In this document: positions 11,300 to 21,193 of the stretch, piece by piece
Layout: each line of letters begins with the position of its first letter
Numbering within the stretch: position 1 is the stretch's first letter
Assembly: GCA_963377175.1 (NCBI GenBank)
Contig: CAUJNA010000999.1
Coordinates: forward strand, 45,001-109,000
DNA from: Effrenium voratum
Taxonomy: Eukaryota > Sar > Dinophyceae > Suessiales > Symbiodiniaceae
Direction of reading: 5' to 3'
DNA: 64,000 nucleotides
Position numbers and translations under genes: made by a program
Notes under the pieces: generated by a model
Told to the model about the DNA's origin: nothing
The model's database searches: none
Seen by the model: the letters and a program-made list of their open reading frames with translations, nothing else

Positions 11300-11779
11300 T
11301 CTTTTTGAAGTTTCCTGGCATGGGGGTGTGCCTCCCCAAAAAAACGCTGCGGTTGTTTTCGCAACGAAGGGGGGGGGGATTATGTTTGGACCAAACCAAA
11401 GGACAAAAGGTCATGTCACGCCAGGAGACATTCATTGAGCTACCTCCCACAGATCCCGGCGAATGCCTAGTCTCCACTGCCCCGCGGCCGGTTCTGCACC
11501 TGCGCCTTGGTCTTTTGCCAGCCGGGTAGCCATGCCAGAGTTGACATGTTGAAGAGTTGTTCCTCTTTTGCCGGGCTTTTCTGGAGCGCCCCGGATAACA
11601 AGACGCCATTTGACCAGGATTTCAGGCACTTATGTAAAATGCGCGCACGAAACCCTCGCAGAATTAGGCTTCGAACCCGAGATCTGGAGGAGGCGAATGG
11701 CACGGACATCCGCAGGCGAACGGCAAACGAACATGAACGAAGAATCAGCTTTGGCGCTAAGACAAGGGTAAAGTCCTGG
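11300..11779. other. No recognisable gene
   Basis: Short overlapping frames only. The segment includes a G8 run near 11371 and otherwise nothing I can name. Confidence 0.4.
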
Positions 11780-12022
11780 TTGGCTGGTTACTTCATTTGT
11801 TGGTTGGTTACTTGGTTGCTGACTTCGTTGCTTGGTTTGGTTGGTTGATTGGTTGGTTGGTTGGTTGGTTGGTTCGTTGGTTACTTGGTTGGTTGCTTTC
11901 TTGATTGGTTGGCTGGTGAGTTGGTTACTTGATTGTTTGGTTAGTTGGTTGGTCCCCCCCTCTCGCTCTCTCTGCCCCCCTCTCTCTCTCTGACTCACAC
12001 TCTCTCTCTCTCTCTCTCCTCA

Positions 12023-12053
<31 letters not shown>

Positions 12054-12251
12054 CCTCTCAGTCTCCCTCTCTCTCTCTCTCTCCTCTCTTTGCCTCTCTC
12101 TCTCTCCCTCTCTCTCGTTGTCTCTCTGTTTTTGTCTCTCTCTCTCTCTCTCTCTTTGTCTCCCTGTCTCTCTTTCTCGCTCTCTCTCTCTCTCTCTCTG
12201 TCTCTCTGTCTGTGTCTCTGTCTCTCTCTCCCTCTCTTTCTTTGTCTCTGC

Positions 12252-12326
<75 letters not shown>

Positions 12327-12352
12327 TCTCTTTCTCTCTCTCTTCATTGCCA
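11780..12352. repeat. TTGG tetranucleotide tract followed by TC polypyrimidine tract
   Basis: TTGG-type units (TTGGTTGG, CTGG, TTGC variants) run from about 11780 to 11955. They are followed by a strand-asymmetric CTCTCT tract with interspersed TGTC and TTTC to about 12345. Reading frames through it give only Ser-Leu-rich or Arg-Glu-rich strings. Confidence 0.95.
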
Positions 12353-13240
12353 GTCATCTCCCTACATCTCCCTTCGCGTCCTTTGATTTCCTCGTCACTG
12401 TCTGTCAATTTGTTTCCCTTCATTTCCCCCGTCAACCCCTCCCCCCCTGCACTTCATTTCCGGCCCCTTCGTTCCCGTTTCATTTGCCCTTGGTTTCCTA
12501 TCATTTCCTGTTCCCTGCACGTCCCTTGCATTTCCTTCTTTCCTCGTTATTTCCGAGAAATGCGGCAATTTTTAACTTGAACGTTTTCGCAAGAAGGCTT
12601 ACTTGCGGAAAAGGGTCATATTATTGACAGCCGGGGGCGCCTAGAGAAAGGGTCAGTCGAAGACACCGGCAGCAAAGCGGTCGAAAACAAGGTGGAGACA
12701 GCTCGGCGAAAGTTGGCCACGCGGTGTTGGAACGACGGATCTCCGCCGAGCGCTGCAAAAGGCACTGACTGCCAAGACGCACGCGTAAGGGTTGAAGTGT
12801 GCGTGGAGCATTTCTTCCTTCACCAGAGACAGTTGGCGCTTGCCAGCTACTTTGTGGAAAGCTCTGAGAAGATGTCCCAGTTGCTGTGTGACCTGACCGG
12901 TCTGCAGGACGAGGGCTGATTGATTGTTGTTCCTTCATGTTCCCACTTCCTTGCTTCAAATGACCCTTCCCCTTGAGGTCAAACTCCTTTCAAAAGCTTA
13001 ACTTTGCAAAGCGGAGCTTGCCAAATAGGCGCTCATGCTACTGCAAGCAACACGTGAACAGCTGAGGCAGCTAGAGATGTTGCAGCAAGCAAATGATCTT
13101 TTAAGAAGAGAACGCATTGGTTTTTCCAACACCTTCTTTCAATCCCATGTATATCGCTTACAACAACATCCAGCCACTTAGCCACCTTTCCCCGATGAGT
13201 CCTCTGAGCTCGATGAATCTGCGAGGGCAGGAGTGGCTCA
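12353..13240 (+). other. Pyrimidine-rich stretch, then a short unidentified ORF
   Basis: CT-rich sequence continues to about 12560. The frame 12692-12919 encodes 75 residues with helix-like segments VCVEHFFLHQRQLALASYF and SEKMSQLLCDLTGL. It is a possible exon but has no motif I recognise. Confidence 0.25.
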
Positions 13241-13244
13241 TTTG

Positions 13245-13405
13245 CGGAAAATGTTGTCCTTGCCGCGGATCTGAATGAACCACCCTCTTTGCGGGCATCC
13301 TCCCATCATGTGTCTTCGCCCTTGAAAGGCAGCGATGTCGGCGATGCCGGGGATGCTGGTGATGTTGGCTGCGGCGGTCGGTGGCTTATTTGCACAAACA
13401 AAGAG
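13245..13405 (-). repeat. Dispersed repeat, copy 1
   Basis: Read on the minus strand this segment resembles 15440-15610 on the plus strand. Both carry a CACATGA-x2-GGAGGATG-x-CCG core and a run of CATCACC/CATCCC triplet-like units. The conceptual products share ITSI and HM-x-GG-x-P. The GATGCTG-GATGTTGGC end also resembles the 105-bp repeat unit at 29795-30490. Confidence 0.5.
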
Positions 13406-13479
13406 TGGGACATCCCGTCCCCTGAGGGCGGCGGTCACCTGGGTTGAGCTTCCTTTTTCTCACTCCTTGATTGTAGGGG

Positions 13480-13992
13480 TGGGTCTGAAAAGGTGCCCCA
13501 GCTTGCAGGTTGTCAATTACATGGAAGCCAACCCACAAGACTTCACGGAAACTGTGGAGATGAGTTGGGAGAGGTTCGACGAACGCATTGCCCAGCAGAG
13601 GCGCTCCAGAACCTACTCGGATGACTTCGGGCTGCAGGTGTTCTGCGATCGCTCCGGATTTGGAGTGCTTCGCCTGGGCCCACGCGCGGCACGCACGGTC
13701 ATGCAAGCGGCCGCGCCGGCGTCAGCAGATTTCCAGCTACGGCTCGAAATCCGCCGCTGACATTGGCCGAGCAGGCGGCCGGATTCGCTCTGTCTCCTAC
13801 CGGGAGAACTTCCTGTCCGGGGCCCAGCGGCCGTGGGTGACAAAGGACGGCAGCTGGACTGTCAAGAGCGTGGATGCGCTAGAGTTCACCGATTTCTCGA
13901 AAACGTTGAACCCTCATCAGATGAACTCCGGGCGAAACCGTCCACGGTGTTGGGCCTTGTTCAAGGCAGCAATGAAGCAAGGCAAGCAATGA
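13480..13992 (+). other. Unidentified gene fragment, two coding-like stretches
   Basis: About 13500-13760 reads LQVVNYMEANPQDFTETVEM and VFCDRSGFGVLRLGP in one frame, ending at a stop. About 13760-13992 continues in another frame with GGRIRSVSYRENFLSGAQRP and FTDFSKTLNPHQMNSG. Both look like real protein, and an intron or frameshift near 13740 would link them. I cannot assign a family. Confidence 0.35.
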
Positions 13993-14009
13993 AGCACCCT
14001 GTGAACCAC

Positions 14010-14310
14010 CCGGTATACTTTAAAATCAAAACCACCTACCCTCCTCAACCCGTTAAGCCAACTCTAAACCTACCCATCCGCACGCCCCCCCCCCACCTGT
14101 AACCCAACACTGACCCGACCCTAAACTACCAGAACCACACTACACCCACCTGAAACCCACCTTAATCCTCAACTGAACCAACCTTGCACCAACCCAAGCT
14201 CCATCTGACCCTGCCCCATTTCACCCCAACCAAACCCGCTCCAACCCACCCTAAACCGCCCCCCCAAACCCTATGTGCCCTAGACCCACCTTAAACCACT
14301 CTAAAGCTGA
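14010..14310. repeat. Degenerate CCCTAAA/ACCC-rich tract
   Basis: This C/A-rich stretch contains repeated CCCTAAAC, CTCTAAACC, AAACCCTA and ACCCACC strings, similar to the complement of the TTTAGGG telomere repeat. Units are imperfect and not in register. Confidence 0.5.
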
Positions 14311-15438
14311 CTGGAAAATGGAACGGATACAAATTCCCAAAAGCGCTGGAAAGAAAACGTCGGCCCTTTGGGTTTGGAGGCAAGCGGCCGACCGTTTGTG
14401 GCGAAAGGGCTGCGGATATGCACCGGACGCATCTGTCGGAATCTGAGTGTTGCCACCCAGGTCTCTTGCCCGCTGCAGGCAAGGGTTTGTTTGGTTATAA
14501 TGTTGCGCATGGCGCAATGCTAACTGAAATGGCGAACGTGCCCCATCCTTGACTCTTCCGCAGATGCTGGCTAGTGTTGCCACGCACGATCGGAGGATCA
14601 ATAATCTGCAGGCCAGAACTGTGCAGTTTGCATAGGGGACCAAAGAGTCTACTGGTGGCTTGCACGCCCGCGCCCTGCCAAGATTGCATGGCTGTATACG
14701 GTACAGACGTGAAACCGTCTCCAAACGACGCACTGCCTGCGCCTTGGCAAGAACCTGGTTTTTGTGAATGAGAACGGGGCAGAGCACGAAGTGTACGTTC
14801 CCACAGGCGCCAGCCCAACCAAGGTTGAGACCAAGAGGCGCCGCAAGAGAGGTGAGGTCAAAATGAGGGAAATGCGTCATTGTTTCCCTTTCCAAGTTGT
14901 TCTGTGAGTACAAGGCACTTTGGCCGGGAAGTGAGGGCTGGCGTACTTGCATTTCTGGGACAAGAACGTGTTCCGCCGTCAAGGATGCGCGGTCTGCGGC
15001 TGAGTGGGGGAGAAAGTGCGCCCAACCCAGATGTCATAGCGCACTTTCTGATGCGCCAAAGAGACCGGCTGCAGGGTCCGAGGCAGCGATAGGTGAGGCT
15101 CGACATGACTATTCCCATTGCATCGGATTGGTAGGTCCAGATTCTGTTCAATTCTAAGCCTTCCTTTTGCATGGCATGATGTACTGGATCATGTTCAATT
15201 CTGGATTCAATTCCATTCACTGCCCCGAGCCTTATTCTTGAGCTGTTTTCGCTGCTCCACATCCCCGTGCCCAACAATCAATCTAAGAAAGGCGAGTATA
15301 TATATATATCTATTTGAACGCAAGAATGCGTTTATATTTGTGTGTGTGCATAGATATATTTAGTTACACAGACATCAAGCTAGGGAGCCTGTAGCTTCCA
15401 GAGACGGCTGGCGCCCTCGAAGGTGCTTCGATGCACCG
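14311..15438 (+). other. Possible exons of an unidentified gene
   Basis: The segment about 14735-14855 reads NLVFVNENGAEHEVYVPTGA and then a basic KVETKRRRKR in one plus-strand frame. About 14905-15090 has a Cys-rich frame (TCISGTRTCSA, CAQPRCHSA). These may be exons. The longer minus-strand frame at 14251-14982 has no domain signal and is probably a shadow. A (TA)n stretch lies near 15300. Confidence 0.25.
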
Positions 15439-15439
15439 C

Positions 15440-15625
15440 CGCATCACAACCAACATCACCAGCATCACCTGCATCGCTGGCAAAGGAACGTGTGGATCGC
15501 TTGGATCCGCCGCAAGACACAATCACCAGCATCACCAACTTCGCTGGAGTCCAACGGCTAAAACACATGACTGGAGGATGGCCGGAAGAAGGGTTGTTCA
15601 TTTCAAAAACGCAAAATCCGTTGCA
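15440..15625 (+). repeat. Dispersed repeat, copy 2
   Basis: This is the plus-strand partner of 13245-13405, so the two copies are inverted with respect to each other about 2.1 kb apart. It has CACATGACTGGAGGATGGCC and a CATCACCAGCATCACC-type run. Confidence 0.5.
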
Positions 15626-16660
15626 AATTAGCCACCCCGAGCCCGCTACCGCCACAGAACTAACATCGTTGATCCCTGACAAGGAAGAATCCACCGCAAA
15701 TGGGCCACCCCCCGAAGAAACAGAAGGCTACCTGGATGTTCTTCAACATGTACTACAGTCCACAAAGTCGAAAAGAACAAGAACCGATGATGGAGACAGA
15801 TGCGCCTCAAGACTCAAAATCCTCACACTGAATCTCGGAAACCTTTAGTGACCGCCGATCTACCCAGGTAACAACAAGAAGGGCAACGTTGAGGAGTCTG
15901 TTCTTCTGGATTAATTCGGCAATAACCCGGACATGTCTGCAACCCATATACTCGGGAGAACATCACCGTCGGTGGAATCTTCAACGACGTCATCGTCCGC
16001 ACATCTGGAAATGATCCGGAATGAACCTTCCTACGAAGCCGTGGCAGCAAGGAAGCAACATCATTACAGGGCGGAAGAATCTTGTACGTCGATGGTGGAC
16101 TTGCGCAAAACATTGTCAATGCAATCCTCACGATGCAGACGAAGGGTGAATACAACAGGACTCATGCGCGCGCCGTGCGGTTCCTAACGGTAGGAGTACA
16201 CCAGTATGAACGCAACGACATCATACGATTCGTAAACCGTGGACTGTGAAGCACGCGGTCGATGTCATCACCGGCGACGCGAACTCAGCATGCAACCAGC
16301 TAAGCAAGAACCAGTTGGCGCAGCGTCCGCAGATATCCGCCTTTACTGTGTCCATGGAAGGAACCGCGCAAGGCTTCAGATCCAACGAAACATCTTCGAG
16401 TCGAAGTTGCAGCTTCAAAGATGTCCAAATTGGAAGCTTCGTGCAAACACGGTCCTAAAACTGGCCTCGAGCATGACGCACGCATTCTACGGCGTCCTTG
16501 ACTGCTTGGTAACCTATTTTTTTTCCACTGGGCCAAGACCAGCCTCGTGCGAGGTCTTCGACAAAAATACACCGATGACGGACACATACCAGATGAAAAT
16601 CAATCGCTGGAAACATATTTCCTGACTACAAGGCAAACTCCTCACCAATGAGCAACTTAT
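15626..16660 (+). pseudogene. Degenerate open frames, possibly from a retroelement
   Basis: A frame from 15423 ends at 15848 with RLKILTLNLGNL, which resembles the start of an endonuclease/exonuclease/phosphatase domain as found in LINE-type elements. Beyond it, frame-broken stretches such as GGRILYVDGGLAQNIVNAIL and VGVHQYERNDIIRFVN (about 16070-16250) read like protein. No reverse transcriptase motif was seen, so the retroelement origin is only a suggestion. Confidence 0.25.
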
Positions 16661-17265
16661 GCCTGGTGAAAGAGATTCAAACTGGCACCTCTCCTCGTAA
16701 ACCTGGATGTTCTCCATGAGAGCAGCAACGTATCTGAGACGCGGTGAAACGCGAAAGAGAGAAGGAACGTGGATACAGAGTAGGGAACCAATCTTCAAAC
16801 GGTGAAGTGATGTCATCCTGATGACATGAGTATGAATGACCATTTCCATATGGCATTTCTATGCTACGGTATAGATCCCAACGTGCTAACACTGCACTAT
16901 TCCGCATATTCTAGGCTTATTGAGCCGAGGGATAAAATCACTCTATGGCAGTATTCTCATATGAATTAGTGATGCCATGAGCGGAAAGAAATTTGTGTTT
17001 GTTTCTCTCTTGTTGTGTGCTTGATTCAGAGTATTCCACCCAGGATGCAACCCGTATTGAGACACGTTGTTCCTACTGGGAACCAAAGGCTGTTTGCATA
17101 CATATTTGGTTATTTTATATATATATATATATTCATTCTGCATCGGAGATCCACCAGGGACCTACGAGGTGTTCACTCCGCGGCCACTTGGGGTCCCCTA
17201 TTTACAACCTCGGGCGGGGGGGGGGTCCTTTATCCTCGCTGGGCGTCCAACACGCCGAGCAATGT
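16661..17265. other. No recognisable gene
   Basis: AT-richer sequence with a (TA)8-type tract near 17116-17132 and a G9 run near 17217. No coding signal that I can support. Confidence 0.45.
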
Positions 17266-17269
17266 CGGC

Positions 17270-17395
17270 GGATTTCATTGGTTTGTTGGCTTGGTTGGGT
17301 GGTTGGTTACTTGAGTGCTTACTTGGTTGGTTGGTCAGTTGGTTGCTTGCTTGCTTGCTTGCTTGCTTTTCTTGCTTTGCTTGCTTGTGACATCC
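17270..17395. repeat. TTGG / GCTT tetranucleotide tract
   Basis: Repeated TTGG units pass into six GCTT units. The TTGG part is the same motif as at 11780-11955. Confidence 0.9.
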
Positions 17396-17429
17396 GGCAG
17401 GGCCAAGATACAAAAGGCTCGTGCTCATT

Positions 17430-18116
17430 GAGAGGCTTGAGCAGACATGCCCTCAAACTGAGAGTTCGCAGGCGGAATGGCGCCACCATCAAAGACATTG
17501 GTGAGGATGCCATCCGGAAAGCAATCCGCCTGTGCGGGTGAAAGAAAATAGGCTGGCGCGAGCTCGGCACGTCCATGCTGCGTGGCGTTCCTGGGCTCCT
17601 CGTGTTCTTTTGAGGCTACCCGTTTTTGGTAGGACAACCAACAGAACACATGTTCCTTCCCTTTCTATCCTGCAGGGGGCGCCCCCAGAAAAAGGAACGC
17701 CTATTCTGGGCCCCGGTCATGTTCTATTTGCCGGCCGCAGGAGGCGGATTGACTTGCGAGCCACTGGCATCAAGCTGCCTCCTTCCCTGTTTTCAAGATC
17801 TCGGCTTTTTAAAGCCTCAGAAACTCGAGCGTTCTCTGACGAAGTTGTTCGCGGTGCGGATGCTGAGGCATGCCCGACGCAGCCTACGCAGCTGCTTCAT
17901 GTTCCTTCCTTGAAGGTGCTCAGTGCTCTGGACATTTGTCGGGTGCTGCCTGCAGTCAGAACCCATGGCTTGAGGGTTCGCTTGATCTATTTTGAGCTTT
18001 GCAGTGAAGAATGGGCAGCGCATGCCCTGAAAAGGTCTCTTAAGACACCACTAAACATGTGTCAGTCGGAAAGCCGAACAGGATCCGGACCGTTTTGTCA
18101 AGAACAGGTCATCTGA
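17430..18116 (+). other. Possible exons of an unidentified protein
   Basis: About 17445-17540 reads ATIKDIGEDAIRKAIRLCG and is followed by a GT-rich intron-like start. About 17745-17800 reads RIDLRATGIKLPPSLF. The spacing of a beta strand, a helix with conserved I-G-x-x-A and a second strand recalls the SpoVS-type fold, but the match is weak. The frame continues to 18116 with VPSLKVLSALDICRVLP and FELCSEEWAAHALKRSL. Confidence 0.25.
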
Positions 18117-18464
18117 TTTCGATGACTTCGTCACTGACAAGGTGATGCAGGCGCGAGGGCTGCAAGAAGGAGTTCCAATTGCTTTGATAACCAAAGTGTT
18201 CCATCCGGCAAGGCACATGAAATTTGAGGGATGGCCGCCAAAAAAACACCCACCTTGAAGCTCGGAACACTGTAGCCGAGTGCACAGGGCCAGAGAGCAG
18301 GGTTTTAAGCAAGGAACATGTGCCTCGACATGTTCTTCGCCTTCGAGTTTGGCTCTGTCAGCTTTGCTTCACATGATTAAGCTCAACCTCAAATCCATCC
18401 ACATCCATCCCAATCGCAAAACAAAACAAGCTTTGACATCTCTCTCCCTGCCGCCCTTTTTCGC

Positions 18465-19473
18465 ATGTTGCGGCGTGTGGGTTTTCACCTCCGGCTCCCG
18501 CCCAGCCACGCGGCCCCCGCGGTCGCGCTCGGCCGGCGGGTGCCCGCGCCCGTGGCTCCGGCCGCGCCCGCGCGGGGCTTTGCGGAGAAGGTGCATCGCC
18601 AGCGGCTGCTGGACGGCGGGGAGGAGATCCTCACCGAGGAGTTCGGGATTGGGGGGGTGGAATAAGGAGGTAATCAGGAGATGTGATTTGGCGCATACAA
18701 CCAACAAAAGTAGTTTTGTTTAAAACAAGAAAGAAAGAAAAGGGCTCCCATGTCAGGAGGAGAAGGTGGAGAAGGACAACATCATCAAGGACCTGACCAA
18801 GCGATTGAGCGGCCCTCTGGCAGATGAGCACGGCAACATTCCGACCGGAGAGGACCGCCCCATCGCCATCGAAGTGGATGGGCCTTCCCACTTCTATGCG
18901 AATTCCAAGCGGTACACCGCCTACACCAAGTTGAAGCACCGGCTTTTGACGCGGATGGGCTATAAGGTGCTGCATGTGCCGTATTTCGACTGGCGGCAGC
19001 TGAGATCTGCCAAGGACCGGGAGGATTACATGCGCGCCAAGCTGAAGGAGGAGCCGACGGAGTGGCTGGACCCTGATGACGAGAAGTACTACATGCAGGG
19101 CCCCGACGAAGGCGAGGACGAGTTTTCCGTGGAGCCGGACAAGTCGAGCTTGAGGCCAGCGCCGACACCGCAGACACAAACGCCGCAGGCGCCGCAGGCG
19201 CATGGGGATTCAGGGTGGCTGCTGCGGAATTTTCGTGTTGGTTTTCCTGTTGCGATTCCCGCGTGCTTTTCGTTGATTTGTGGTTTTTTTGAGCTGCGCA
19301 GATGTCAGGCACCACCTCAGGCACCGCCCCGAGCTCCGCAGGCACCGCCCCAGGCACCGCCTGCTCCAGCAGCACAGCCCCCACGGCCACCCGGCCCCAA
19401 GCCGTCCAAGAGCAAACCGCTTCTGCCGCCGGAGCACTGGCCACCTTGCCCGCCACCGCCGAAGAGACCTTGA
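18465..19473 (+). CDS. Small RAP-domain protein, probably mitochondrial
   Basis: RAP domains occur in organelle RNA-processing proteins of apicomplexans, algae and animals (FASTK family). Exon 1 (18465-18656) starts [15 protein letters not shown] and continues Ala/Arg/Pro-rich without acidic residues, a good mitochondrial presequence. A 100-nt GT...AG intron (18657-18756, AG followed by G) joins GIGG to [13 protein letters not shown] in frame. Exon 2 contains the domain with its hallmark [15 protein letters not shown], then [20 protein letters not shown] and a final helix [13 protein letters not shown] at about residues 90-160. The tail is acidic and then proline-rich. A second intron ending near 19301 is likely, so the end at 19473 is uncertain. 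RAP domains are usually the C-terminal part of much longer proteins; here almost nothing precedes the domain. Confidence 0.75.
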
Positions 19474-21193
19474 CGCTGGGCAGAACTTCCATGAAAGAGC
19501 GGCGCTGCGTCTGAAAAAGCGCGAGCATGCTTGTGACCTTGCGAGAAGCTCATCAAACCATTGAGATCCCTTGGCTGCGCACAGGTCGGACAGCGACAGG
19601 CGCAATCTGAGAAGGAAATGTGCAACCTGTCTTGGCCATGAGGAGCACATGACTCATGCGCCCAGCTTCGAGCCCGTCTCCGTTGCAGACTTCCAGCCAA
19701 GTCCCAAGCCGCATGTCCAGGCTGAGGTGCGCCTTGCAGCTGGAGCACGCCGAACACCATTATATGAATGTTGACTGTTTACGGGGCTTTAACCCATCAC
19801 TTTGGGGGGGTCTTCAATCATTGTCAAACAACAGGGCTGGCATTTTGTCTCTGCCAGAACCGCTTCGGGTTGCTTGTTTGGACGTGCTGCTGGGTTGCGC
19901 TCGCAAGCAATTTGCGCACGCGGCGGCCTGAGCGACGATTCAACGTCACGCCAAAGCTGCAGAGCGTCAGAAGTTCCTCAAGGGGAAAAGAACAAGTTTG
20001 GCCCCGCTAAACAAAGATACGCCCATGTTGGATTTTCTAGGGCCTGGCAGAAGCAAACTGCACATGCATTTTGGCTCACAGAGCAACGCAGAGCCCAAAT
20101 TAGACGGGCGCATCAAAGAGTGCGCCCCATGGCAGCCACTTATGGCCAGTTGGGAAACGGCTATGTGCCCCAGGCGGGCGACAGAAAGCAGATGAAGGTC
20201 CACATCGTGGTGGCAACTTTGTTTACATGTTGCGCAGGCAATTGACTGACAGGGCCAAAACCACGTAGACATCTCGCACAGGCTCAAGTTGCGAAGCCTC
20301 GCACAGGCAGTCGCATAGGCGACGGTTTGGTAGGTTGACACGTTACGTGTGCCTTATGAAGGGGTAAATGATGTGAAGCGCTTGCGAAGCCCTGCGTGTC
20401 CAACAAACGCCGTTGGCAGATTTCATGTGGGCTTCGCACATCGCGCACAATGTCTAAGATCCAAGGAGCCTTCCGGGCCCGTCCTTTTGTAGTCCCTCCT
20501 GCCTGAGCTGGAGCTGCCAAAGTGCATTTCGAGCAGCGTACCAAAAGCTACGACCTGCAAGCCAAGGTGTGCCTTTACTCCACTTGTACTGGTAAATTGC
20601 GATGTTCGAGCTGGAGCTGCCAAAGGGCACTTGGGTTATTCCTGCGCCACCGAAGCAAAAAAAATAGAGACCACTCCCGCAAAATGTCTATGCGAGGGCC
20701 ACTTGGGTAGACACCTGCCCACGCACCTCGCGACATCGCGGCTAGACATATTTGGGCCGCGCAAAAATGCAATGTCAGCGCAAGCTTGGTACATGCAGTG
20801 CGCCTTGGCAGCTCCGTTTCCATTTGGCAAGTTGCCATTTGCATCATTTTTTGAGCCATTTATTTGCACGGAGGCACCTTCTCGGCCTGCCGGTGTCGCT
20901 GCCACGGCGCCGCTGGCTGCCTCACCACAGTCGCGACTGTTCGCTAGCCCGGCGCGCCGTCGGGGGGGGAGCTTGACGTCGTGCTCAGGGAATCGATTCA
21001 AGTGTTTCTTTGCGAAACCTAGGGATTCACCACACCAAAACGGGAATTCTGAGGAGTGATTCCTTCACTTGCAAGCAAAGCACTGCTTCGTTCCGGCAGG
21101 CGACCTCGCCTTTTGGCTCATGGGATCAGCTGCCGGGAGGCCACCTTCTGTCCGTTGGCCAGCCCCAAAGCCGATGCACAGCCGATGCACAGC
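19474..21193. other. No recognisable gene; spliced-leader-like string
   Basis: I see no supported coding region. At about 20067-20080 the string GCATTTTGGCTCA matches 12-13 bases of the dinoflagellate spliced leader, and TTTTGGCTCA recurs near 21113, just before the ATG of the BTB-Kelch gene. Short repeated phrases such as GAGCTGGAGCTGCCAAAG (20509, 20608) are shared within this stretch. Confidence 0.35.

Noticed and set aside
11925..12627. Ser-Leu-rich and Arg-Glu-rich frames of about 200 codons
   Set aside because: They are translations of the TC polypyrimidine tract.
14251..14982. 243-codon minus-strand frame
   Set aside because: It has no motif and overlaps more protein-like short stretches on the plus strand as well as the CCCTAAA tract.
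17430..17800. Firm SpoVS assignment
   Set aside because: The match rests on a short helix-strand pattern with a frame-breaking gap, so it is listed only as a possible unidentified exon pair.
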